From: Varroa destructor
Lineage: Eukaryota > Arthropoda > Arachnida > Mesostigmata > Varroidae
Length of the DNA: 64,000 nt
Reading direction: 5' to 3'
Assembly (NCBI RefSeq): GCF_002443255.2
Contig: NW_019211458.1
Coordinates: forward strand, 40,331,170-40,395,169
Of the stretch, positions 39,220-49,966 are shown piece by piece. Each line of letters opens with the position of its first letter. Positions within the stretch are counted from its first letter, which is position 1. The translations under genes were made by a program, and so were the position numbers. The notes under the pieces were generated by a model. That model was not told the origin of the DNA and made no database searches. It was given only the letters and a program-made list of their open reading frames with translations.

Positions 39220-41400
39220 ATGAATACACTATCAGACTCGAACTTCGAACTTCCCAAACTGGACAAGATGATCAACTTCCTTGAATACTTCGAGCAGCAT
39301 TTGATTAGATTTATAATTACGTATCTACACACGAAAACGGCACTAATTAGATCGCACAATTCATCCAGAGATCGTACTACTAAATCTACGGTATCGTATA
39401 CGTAGACAGAGGGTTTTGGTTTACAGAATTTAAAATAAACATCAAGCTGCTACTAAATGTAACCCGTTTCTGAATTACACGAAACGATATAGAGGAAACA
39501 AAAATTTCTCTACGTGATATTGTGATCTCTGCTTTATCTCTGTGGGTTCGTCACCATCTCACTGTCCTACACTTTTTCGTACCGTCGGGATTCTTATCGA
39601 TAATGTTTTTTTGTATATTTGTCGATAAGCATCGTTGTGTCTAGTATTAGTAGACAACATTATGGAAGTGGAAGCATATCTAGTAAGATCGATATTATTA
39701 TAATTATTTTAGCTCTTGAACTGGTCTCCGTTTAGGGTTACTTAGGTGGGTTGATTTATAGCGGAGCTGACAAGTCCCATTTTCGTATGTGAGACGCGAA
39801 GGTACTACAGAATTCCCCTCACTCGAGCCGCCGCCGCCGCCGCCGATAGACCAAGTCCGATAGAGATTCTGATGCTCTCTTTATGACATTTGTCTAGCTA
39901 CACAGGAATGATCGGTATCCTCATCATCGCAATGCTATAATTGCTTGGTCGACTGCGTGGGAATCGTTATTCTGCAGCCTTGAAAACATCCACAGATGCT
40001 GTATGTTTCATACCGCAGTTTGGTCTAGCCAATCTTCATCTTAACGTGAAGCTCAAGAGAGTATGCCAAGAGATTCACGTCGGCGGACAGAGCTTTGCAC
40101 CCGCGAAGAAAACAGAGACTTCCTTAACAAATGCTGCTCTCGTGGGTAGGCCACGTTTACGCACTCGTAAGTAATATGTATACATATATATGTAAAGAAA
40201 ATTAATATTGCCTAGAACTTATGATATTTGTATGGATAATGCTGTTTATATGTAGTTTATGAGTAGAGAGGAGCTTGTAGAGAATATAGAATATTTTCTT
40301 TATTGCACTGATTCGACCAAGCCATTTAATAAGCATCCTGATTAAGACAGAAAATCAAGATCAATGAAAATGATTGATATATTCATATGGAACGTACTCC
40401 CTCAAATGCGAACTACACTTATATAACAACTCCGCCAGATCTTTGTTTTACGATAACAGCCACTTGTATCGTGGGCCCGAACAATAGGTAATTTAGCTGG
40501 CTGTGCAAACATTTCATAGATAATTGATGCATTTTTTAGGCTGGTACCCGTTTTGATGTGTCCTAAACATGGTTCACGTTTGGTCCTAAAAAACCTCTTT
40601 TCGACAGATTGATATAGTGGTAAAGTTACTTAATATTTCAGTAACTTTGACTTTCATGTTCTCATCTTCTACTACACTATCTTTTCAAATGCGAATTTTC
40701 ACTATGGGAACTACTCGCTTAACTCAGATCGTAAAGCGTTTTGAAATTCAATTATTCATGCCAACCAAAAAAGTAAAAACAACAATTGTAACTGGATTTT
40801 TATTTATGTTTTTAAACGCTAGATAGAAAGCACTACAGATCTTTTTTGCGATAGTTATAAAATAGTCCAAGACATTTCGAGCAAATTGCGTTTTTGTATC
40901 GAAGAAGGGCTGGTTCACCGGATTGGTTTCACCGAAAAATATACTTTTCCAGTGTGTCCGACCGCGGAATACAGCGAGGCGATGTGTTACCATCGAAAAT
41001 CGGCATTTGTTACGGAAGCTGGAGCCGGCCGGAAGATGATCTTACTCGTTAGTGCTTGTTTTTAGTTGCTTTTCATCACTATTCCTGTATGAAGCAACGT
41101 TCAATCTTTGCTAAAAATGCCATTAGCTGCTCAAAACGTATAGTAAACGTCCTTCACAATAAATTTTCGTAGATTTTCTCCTTTCCCATTTTAATTTAAA
41201 ATAAACTGGATCACCTAAACACGTGTCTAAAAAATAACTAAATAAATCGCATGATCTTGAATCTTACAGTCAAACTTTGCTAGTGAAGCAAATCACAAAC
41301 ATATTTTCATTAAGGGTAGAAATAATAATGTTACGCTTCTATTTGTTATTTACTAGCCTATTAATTTCAATGGACTTAGGTATATTCCTAGGGGCATCGG
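39220..41400 (+). pseudogene. ABCA fossil: second membrane half
   Basis: 39906-40166 reads TGMIGILIIAML, stop, then VCFIPQFGLANLHLNVKLKR; the family has a membrane helix followed by LPNHCLGMAVSSFYEN-type sequence. It ends at a GTAAGT donor. 41270 onward reads IMLRFYLLFTSLLISMDLGI, matching the last membrane helix. Weaker candidates are 39220-39340 (FELPKLDKMINFLEYFEQHL; possible second ectodomain) and 39516-39640 (hydrophobic, VPSGFLSIMFFCIF). TM7 and most of the second ectodomain were not found. Confidence 0.6.
39827..39845. repeat. (GCC)n trinucleotide repeat
   Basis: Six GCC units inside the ABCA fossil, between membrane-half remnants. Confidence 0.85.
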
Positions 41401-43780
41401 AAAAAGAAGCTAATCATCCACGAGCGGCGGATGCACGTCCGTCCTTCAGGAAAGCAACTTGGTAGAAGAAATAATCACTGGGACAATAGATCATGGTGTT
41501 GCCATGGCAGCCCACAAATTGTCTAAAACATATGTAAGATTAGAAATCGTCAAGGATATTTTGTTCAGGTAAATGCACAAGATAACTTTCAGCCTGTCTT
41601 GTATAAGCCGTGTTTATCAACATGTAAATCGTTAGCTTTCCGTTATCCCTTAATATTGCGCCAATAATCATAACCTTAACGCTATATGTCAGGCTAAACG
41701 GACTTAGTTCTAGGCTCTCGCCAACAGTAAACGTCATACCGTTTACGTTTACAACGTTCTGCTTCAGGGTTAAAAAAACGAGGGCTTCGGGTTACTGGGC
41801 GTTAATGGAGCCGGTAAAATCACGACATTTAGAATGTTCAGTGGAGATCTGTTGACGTCGGGCGGTGACGCTTTCATCAGCAATTGCAGCTTGAAGGCAA
41901 GCGTCAAAAGGGTAACCTGATAATGACAAACCCTTGATAAGATTTCTTGTTTAAAATGGTTTTTGAACGCTCTACATTATTTTTGACCATCTATTAAGGT
42001 TAAAAGCCGTTTTTAGAATGCTGCTCAAGTTGTTCACAAGCAAGAAGAAGCTCAGGAACGTGGAAGACGCTGTGGCCACAAAATTGAAAAGTCGATTGCG
42101 ATCATTTTAAATTCATGATAATCCTTAAAGAAGGCCCTTCTGATTACTAAAATAACGGCTTGCCAATTGGAGATATCCGGACGAAATAAAGCAAGTCTGC
42201 TTTATTACACTATAAGGCTTGTTTATATATTATATAATGGGCCTTTTATTGATGTATTAGTTTCAAAAAGAAATTGGTTACTGCCCACAATCCGTCGGGC
42301 CTGTTCTGCCTACTTCGTGGCGTTTCATGAAGTAAAGCTGACGATCTAGCGTTATTCCTTATCAGGATTTGTGATCCTGAAATGTACGCCGACAAACAAA
42401 CTGATAGTTACAGGTAGGAGTCTTCCAAGGCACATTCACTTCAAAGATGAACAAAACCACTGTATAAACGGCGGCCACCGTATTAAATGTTGTCACTTTA
42501 ATTCATCTAGATTTATGGAGAAAATCAACCAATTAAATAGTCACTTAGATGATGACAAATACTAGGCTGGTTAAGATAACGGAACGTTCAACTTAAATTT
42601 GTCACCTGGATCCTCGATCAGTTGTGTGCTTCTTTTTCATGCTTGGTCTATGAACTTTACTAGTATATTATACATTGTAGTTAAAAGTATTCGTTTTGAT
42701 TGCCGTTCCATGGTGCGTTCTTGTTTAATTATGTTTTTTTTTTTTATGTAGTTCAGTGGCGGGAACAGGCGAAAGTTACCGGTTGGCCTAGCAATACTGG
42801 GAGGTCCTCGAGTGATCCTTTTAGACGAGCCGACGGCAGGAGTCGACCTTGAAGCTCGACGAGAGATCTAGCTTATCCGGGTACAAAAAGAGATGGGGAG
42901 CCTTGTGGTTTTGTGGCATAGTAAATCGGTAGGAAACGTTTTTAATCCTGAGATAGAAAAATAGCTGAAGCACTTGTTCAATTCGAATTGTCCTACCACT
43001 TGAGCCACAGCCACCCGGAACGCTACTTGTATCAACTGTGTACTGGAATGGCTTCGTATCTGGAAAAATTCATGGCACAGAAAAAGAACATAGTGCATAT
43101 ACGCATATCGTTAGCTTTTGCCATTTATCATCGTTAGATTAAGGCGATTTGCCCATCTGCTCTTTTAGACAGCTCCAACGTTCTGGCTATGCATTAATAG
43201 TAAAAGGTGTATCGGTTCGACGCAACGGCTGAAGTCGAAATATAGCCAGGGTTTTACGATCCTCCTTGATACGATCCTCCAACCTAGAAGGTGCGCAACG
43301 ACTTCGGGGCTTTAAAGCAGGGTCAAGCTGTTCAGCTGGCCAATACAGTGAGGTCATGGACGAGTTATTCCCGGGTGAAAGCAAGCTAATTAGCAATCAT
43401 CGGGTCAGCGCTTTATTGATGTAATTCCAAATAAATATAATTCTTGATATTATTATTAGTTATCAATCTACCTATAGTTAGCTCTTTCAGGAAAGTGTGC
43501 ACTTTTTTTTTTTTAACTATTTAGTGCTAACGCTGCTAAAGCTCATAGCCCAATCGCAAGTTGCTTAACGCATCGATTCCTAAAATAACACGTACAATAT
43601 ATGTAAAACTGAGCGGTAAAAGTTGTTCATGTTCCAACGTTGAGCCAATGCGAACGACGGCCTGGTTATTGCTATTGCCTTTTACTATTGCAGTTCGACG
43701 TGATGGACACCTCAATTAGCTGGAGTTCGCTGTTCTTTTGTTCAACTTTGAGGATCGCTTGTGTCCGATACGACCCTTGA
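41400..43780 (+). pseudogene. ABCA fossil: NBD2 and C-terminal exons
   Basis: 41466-41568 reads AAHKLSKTYVRLEIVKDIL (first strand of NBD2; frameshifted from the preceding helix). 41769-41911 reads [20 protein letters not shown]: Walker A with Ile where the family has Thr after Lys, and one A missing from an A7 run upstream. 42016-42110 reads MLLKLFTSKKKLRNVEDAV (helical subdomain). 42752-42930 reads [18 protein letters not shown] then [19 protein letters not shown], a TAG stop, and SLVVLWHSKS (H-loop His). 43194-43330 reads CIGSTQRLKSKYSQGFTI (family: CLGSPQHLKSKFGSGY). 43694-43778 reads FDVMDTSISWSSL (family: DYSVSQ.SLEQVF) then a stop. Confidence 0.87.
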
Positions 43781-44006
43781 GCAAACTTTTTATCATTTGG
43801 CCAAAATGTAATTCATTACAACCGATTAGGCTACATTGCAATCTAGAGAACGACGCGGTAGTACCTGGCGACGCCCTACGTAGCAGGCACAAACAGAACG
43901 ATGCGGTGATACATCTCAAGGCCACGTATGCCCAGTATCCGCCAATGGCTATAGCCTGAGTGAATGTCCCAAAGAACAACAGCCTTTATCCTTTTTTTAA
44001 ATATAA

Positions 44007-45005
44007 ATGGACGAAAGCAGCATTCAACCTATGCCACCTGCGATTTCTCTGTGCAGTTTGTGCCTTCATTGGATAAAAATCATATTTCGGTACGAAAAAT
44101 GGAAACCTAACAATGATAGTAATATAAAACGTTTATCCGATATTCTGAGCTCGTTCGAATGCCGTCCAACCGATCTCGAATCTTTAATTCAAATTCTATC
44201 TAACGAATGTCGAATTGTATCTTCTCCATTTACTGTGAGCGTTTTAAGAGGTCCAAGAGCTTTTAGGCGCGTGACAGTAACTACATACAAGGTTTCGTAT
44301 CTACTGCTTCTATTCGTGCCTAATTAAATTATTTAGTTTAATAATAAATTAAATACTATCGTATGTTTACATAGGTCAACGTGAACAAGTCATAAGATAA
44401 CGAACCATAATCTATATATACACATGTTCTCCTATGTGTTGTCCGAGGAGAAATACCTTTGTTGCAAAAATTGTTATAAAGGTATATAAAAAATATTATA
44501 GACAATAGAAACAGAAAAAATCTAGAATCTATATAAAGCTGTTTTGCATAACAACAAGGAGTCGGCTGGGTGGCTTTTGTCTGCGTAAACACTGAGCCAT
44601 TTCCGCTGTGCAAATGGTATTAGAGAACGGCGGACGAGCCAAAATGATGAAGTATACTAAATGGAGCACATTTGGCTTAAACGGTTCTAACCGCCTCTGA
44701 TCGTCATCGTAGATATTGTTTCCGGCGTATGTTCATGTATAAAGTAAAATGAAATGTTTTAATCTAATAAAGTATCGTTTAGATGAAGCTTGCTTGGACT
44801 GCGATGATCGAAAAATGCAGATAAAGTTGATTACAATGCTACTAAGTCTGCAGCCTGATTTATATGTTGGTCACGTCTGTCAACGGTTTCGGTGTACGTA
44901 TATTTGCAAACTGTCTTTCTTTCCCATAAACAGATGGTGTCCTTCACAGTATCTGACTATACTTCCGAGGTCATGTCCTTAGTGTTGAAGTTGCGCTATA
45001 AATGA
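44007..45005 (+). CDS. Unrecognised candidate gene, about 130 residues, three exons
   Basis: Three exons join in phase: 44007-44234 (ATG; protein starts MDESSIQPMPPAISLCSLCL; GTGAGC donor), 44773-44865 (YRLDEACLDCDDRKMQIKL...) and 44934-45005 (VSFTVSDYTSEVMSLVLKLR, TGA). Total 393 nt. The donor of exon 2 (GTTGGT) and its acceptor are weak; alternatives change the last 25 residues. The protein is Leu/Ile-rich with several Cys and looks globular and helical; there is no membrane segment or motif I can name. It lies about 230 bp after the last ABCA remnant and faces a minus-strand candidate gene. Function unknown. Confidence 0.38.
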
Positions 45006-45615
45006 TTATTGCCGACAATTTATGAGTTCTCAAGGACACGAAAGGACAGTTTTTAGAACATCCGATCTGTGTACGCACGTAGCACCCCTATTTAACCATA
45101 TTTTTCACGTCGTACTCAGACAGCTGATATCTAACAAGTCTATCGAACAGCTCAACTAAGTACTTTGGCCAGCATGCTTCTAACAAGTGTTACTAAAGAG
45201 GACTTTAGAAGCCCTGCGTAGATATAATTTTTCTTTATTTACACAGGTTATATAGTATGCGTCCGTCGTTGACGGGTGTTGGAAATTTAAAGTAATTATA
45301 TTCGAGAGATGTAACGCTGGGTGGGTAATCCATTAATTAGGGATAGCTTAAGAAGCGTGTAGAATGGAGCACAAGTTTATTAGATATACTCCAGGCACTT
45401 CTAACTTATTAAAGACGTTTCGGAAACGAAAACGCATATAAAGATTTGGTTTCGTTAACTGTTTTCCAGCCTCATTTCGTCTATTTTATAGTTTATTGTA
45501 TAGTGAAACCGATACATCAAATGTAACATTATTGACTGCGCTTAAAAATCATTAAATGTGACGACAAAACAATTGGTAACAACCTTTTCAACGACGTAGC
45601 ATTGATGTTTTATTG

Positions 45616-46030
45616 TTATATATTGGAATCCACAATATATAATAAATCCATTGCTTGTTCTTCGCCATCAAGAACTCCAACGATGCGCGTCTCCTTGAAA
45701 AAGCATAAAAAAACCCCTTGATTCGTAACCACAGCTTCGTTTTGGAGTACCAGCTTCTCATAGCCTATATCACAAACGTCAAAGGGGCATCGCAGAGGGG
45801 GGGGGGGAGGAGGTGCAGGCAGAAGGCAGACAAAGTGCACGATCAATAGCAATTCTGCCCTTAATTACTTTTGTCACGGCTGCTTTAAGTGGAATCCTGC
45901 TTTGTCGTTAGTGGAAAGTTACCATACAAATGTATCTTCTACCTGGAAAGATAAAAATATCTTAGAACGATGATATAAAGTGAGAGGGTTACTTACCAAC
46001 TGCTCTAAAGTGATTTCTTCTTATCTGCAT
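45616..46030 (-). CDS. Unrecognised candidate small protein, about 60 residues, two exons
   Basis: On the minus strand an ATG at 46030 opens exon 1 (46030-45997, MQIRRNHFRAV) ending at a G|GTAAGT donor. Its phase matches a terminal exon 45764-45616 that follows a pyrimidine run and GATATAG, reads YEKLVLQNEAVVTNQGVFLC and KETRIVGVLDGEEQAMDLL, and stops at 45616. An AATAAA (45614-45609) follows the stop almost at once. A small extra exon at 45942-45923 or a part of it could also be included. No family recognised. The frame upstream of the acceptor is poly-Pro from a G run and is probably intronic. Confidence 0.35.
45797..45807. repeat. Poly(G) run
   Basis: Eleven consecutive G on the plus strand, read as part of the pyrimidine tract on the minus strand. 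Confidence 0.8.
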
Positions 46031-49000
46031 TCTAACCAGCTATAGGCTAATTATAATAATATTGACATAAACGTGTTGCAAAATACCTATCTTAAACGAC
46101 CTTTAGCCTAGAATCAAACCGCTAGATTAAAATGATCAAGTGAGGTATGTTGATTTAATTAGAAGCTTCTATGTTTATGTGTCTTTGTCCGAAGTTAGCC
46201 AGACCTGGCATCGGCAAGGTGAATACTGAACAGTATCAAATGCAACGGATCTTTATTATGTATTATATAGATTGCTTAAGGTCAAAGTCTTAAGGCGGTC
46301 AAAAAGGATCGAGGAAAAACTTATTTCTTGTGCACTGTTATTGTTAGAATGCAGCACAAAATAAAGTGCTCCATTTAATTTTTTACGATGATATTGTTAT
46401 GAATATATTATATATCATATATATAATATAATAGAATACACTTATTAATAATAATGAATAATTTTATAAATTTTTAATAGTTACTTATGTGCGAGTTAAG
46501 ATACCCATTGCTCTCGAGCATTCAGTGCACCAGGATAAATCCCTAGAATAAAAATACATGTTGTCTCAGTTAGGACTCAGAGAAGGCTTAAAAAATGTTT
46601 TGGACTACGTACATTTTAGCATTGGCTTCCAAAAATGCTTCTATTTCGCAATCAACGGTCCAGTTTTCGTGTGGCTATAGAACATTATTGTCATATCTGT
46701 TTGTCTTATGACAATTGCATTCAAATAGTCTGGTGACTCATCTCAAATTTGTTGTACCTCTTTTTTGTATCCAGTTGTAGAAGAGTTTGCCATTTTGGAT
46801 ATATGGGATCCATTTGAACGTTCTATTCAACCGGACCACCCAGATCGATAGAGATCTACATTTTATGTTAGTGTCAAACTCCTGCCTGTCGTAAGCAACA
46901 TTTATCTCCCGTCTCATGCCATCGTTTGACACATAAGCGTTTTAGCACGAACGTACATATAGCAGTTTGATTTCGAGTAAACTATAATTTGATCTCTGGC
47001 TTTTGACTGCACGGAGACCAACATAATGTAAGTCCAGTCTGCAACAAAAGTAACGAAACGATGACGCGATGTCCTAACTAAAATAAATCTTTTTAGATAT
47101 TATAAATATAGAGTCTGGTGCAAATGGATTATGGTTTAGCAGTTGAACGAATCAGATCGTCATTATTTTCGAGAATAGGTTAGAAAAATGCAGAAATAGA
47201 CCCCGCGCTAGCGCATCAGAGACACCGACAAAAACTAGCCAACCACTGTTACTACATATTTGTTATTAACTAACACAAAAGGAAATGTCAGAGAGACTTA
47301 TTTCTGTCTTATATAGAAGAAAAAAAAACTTCATATAAATCGTATTATAATTTGAAAATAAATTCTAATACACTTAGTTAAACATCCCTCGCCTCCTAGC
47401 TCTCACTGGGGGGTTTGCTGGGGTTCGTCCGGTTTGTGGCACTCATTTAGCCTCATAATTGAGGATACAGGAAATTTACTAATTTCCTATGATACTTTTG
47501 AATAATGTCAAACCAAAACGTTAGTAAGAACGTGTTCCTTTCTTGCTAGAAAATCAGGTAGTCATCCAGGCGGACAAGTTCCGTAGCAACAAGCACGACC
47601 TCCACTAAACGCCTATATATATATATATATATATATATAAAGGTTTCGAAAACACGTTTGAAGAACATTTGTAACATAAGTTTATCGTAGCTTAAATTAC
47701 AGGTCTTCGCCGCAATTACAACTAGTGCAAGACATCGTTCAGTCATCAATGAAGCCTAGATTAACACGCACATTCACATACAGATACACATGTGCCAATA
47801 TACGTAGTTGTATAGACAAAATAATAAATTGAATATATTGTTTAATTCGTAAGAGATAACTCTTTTCGTATACGTAATTTGAAGTGAAATATACAGGTTA
47901 TTAACTTGTTATACGTATATATATGCAAAACTCGGAATTGTTACAGAAAATCTGGAACAATCTTTATACTAAAACTCCAGTTAGTTTTTTTTATAAACGT
48001 CAATAGTTGTATGGTTACAGATATGGTTTCTGAGCCATTACAAATATTTAGATTGTCACCGTCGCAATGGCTGCTGTTAATAGAAACATATCCTAAGTAA
48101 TAACGTTTTCGTTGCAGCTGAAATGACGCAAACGCGGTATCCGTTTGCGACTTCGATCCACCAAGTTGCTATCCCGTCTGAAATCTGCGCTTCCATGCCC
48201 CCATCTCTCCTGTTCAGCAGCCAACCAACTCGCTCTGAAGCCAAAACTATTTTCTGCTGATCGAACAATCTCTAAATTGCTTTCATCAGTAAGCGCTTAT
48301 ATTAATCAGAATTTCTAACTTCAATCGTCGTCTCGTTGATCTAAATGAACTGATACTGCACCTTTGAAAATAGCCGCCGTTCGGATGTCCATTCACCCAA
48401 TGACTTCTGAATCAAATCTTCAGTAAATCCGTAACTCAGGCTAGCTATGGACCGTGATGAGACATCTCTATGTTCTGCGTTAAAAAAAAAAAATAGATTT
48501 TGATCGTTGATTGGAGACCATAACCAATTTCTTTGAACTCGGCGTGAACTGTAATAGATACGTATTCGTCTGCCGATAAGTAAATATAGCTGTTTAAATT
48601 AATAGGAGGTCCAGCGCTTGGATATAGTAAATATCATAGAAATTATATAAAAAATCTATTTGTCGACATTATTAATTAGGCCAATGAATTAATTAGATTT
48701 ACAAATTTAACGATAGGTCACTATAAGTTATTATGTTTAACACGACAAAGACCTTAGCAGAATCACTCGCATCTTCTCCAGATTAAGACAATCTTCACGT
48801 GATATTATCATTATATATATATATATATATACATTTTTTTTTCTAAAATTAAAATAGTATAACTTAATTCCATGTATGCTTTGAAGAGCCTCACCATTGT
48901 GGTGAAACAGACAAACCACACAGATCAGACCGACCCACTCAGGCGAAAAAAATATCGGAAAAAAAAAAGAAGCAATCGGCGACCCAGAATTAACTGCGAT

Positions 49001-49866
49001 CTCGTGCTAGCTATGGAAACGAAATTATGGCGGTGGTGGAGCTAGGTAGGCCGAGAACGATTTATTTTACCGACTTACATATAAAAATCTCTGCATATAA
49101 AAACGTATGCCTGTGTCGCATTGCTATTCACTTGCCACTACCTTGAAGCGCAACGATTTGTCTCTTTATGCGGATACTGAGGAGATGACGGGCTCGATTT
49201 TCAGGGTAGTGAAATGCGCTATTTAGTATAGAGGAAATTTACTTATTTCAGCTTGATCTGAGCATTGCATGCGATAAATCGAGTTTTTAAAATTGCTTTT
49301 ATAGTGTTTGTGATATACAGCCCGGTCTATTTTGCTGAATTGCAGCCCATTTGTGTGAGCTCTAATTGTTAATCATTGGGCATCTCCCTTTATGTCTGTG
49401 AAAACCTTATGGCTGTGAATTTTTTCAATAGGGCTTGTTGAGTTTCTGTCTCTTGTTAAACGCTTTGAAAGTGACTGGGTGCTTGCAGTAACGATACTAT
49501 CTAATATTGAAAGCAGGTCAATTTTTACCCAGGCCACTGGAGCAGGAATCTTCGGCTAGGCTGATCGAGGCCTGCTATTTTTTTACAACACAGAAACCCA
49601 GCTAAATCGGTTTAAAATATTACTGTATTATAATATCATTGCAGAATATTCGTTTAGTTAGAATTTCATTATAGGTTAATACATTACCAAATGCAGCCTG
49701 ACAAGGTAGTGCGGTCACTATTAACATACGTATATTTAGACGTCCATTGGCTGGGCCTCATTTGACAATTACGCGTGACATTCCAACAAGACGAAAAAAG
49801 CTAATAGGTTCTGTGACCATTATATCACAGCTCTAAACTTACCTTTAAGGCCACGTAATATAAATA
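46031..49866. other. No supported gene
   Basis: AT-rich DNA with TA runs at 47613-47639 and about 48812-48832. Two open segments, 46738-46932 (minus) and 48107-48260 (readable on both strands, with a TTGCAG acceptor on plus at about 48117), look mildly coding but match nothing and have no partner exons. Confidence 0.45.
47613..47639. repeat. (TA)n microsatellite
   Basis: About 13 TA units in unannotated DNA. Confidence 0.9.
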
Positions 49867-49966
49867 NNNNNNNNNNNNNNNNNNNNNNNNNNNNNNNNNN
49901 NNNNNNNNNNNNNNNNNNNNNNNNNNNNNNNNNNNNNNNNNNNNNNNNNNNNNNNNNNNNNNNNNN
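49867..49966. other. Assembly gap of 100 N
   Basis: Exactly 100 unknown bases, the conventional placeholder for a gap of unspecified size. The flanks need not be truly adjacent. Confidence 0.99.

Larger units (their letters stand above)
31422..43780 (+). pseudogene. ABCA3-like ABC transporter, decayed full-length gene
   Basis: Pieces of a whole ABCA transporter appear in order on one strand: TM1 and first ectodomain, TM2-6, NBD1, second membrane half, NBD2 and the C-terminal tail (listed separately). Some old splice junctions are still in phase, for example 32958 to 33505 and 38524 to 38686. Lesions include stops in NBD1 (38426-38428), TMD2 and NBD2 (42869-42871, where the family has Trp), frameshifts in TM6, NBD1 and NBD2, and loss of Walker A residues in both ATPase domains. 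Family role: lipid export across membranes powered by two ATPase domains. The neighbouring IR, tubulin and ICT1 genes show no lesions, so sequencing error is unlikely to explain the damage. Because the full intron-exon structure persists, this is a dead gene or decayed tandem copy, not a retrocopy. Confidence 0.88.

Noticed and set aside
43716..43979. 87-codon minus-strand frame
   Set aside because: It mirrors plus-strand sequence at the end of the ABCA fossil and shows no features of its own.
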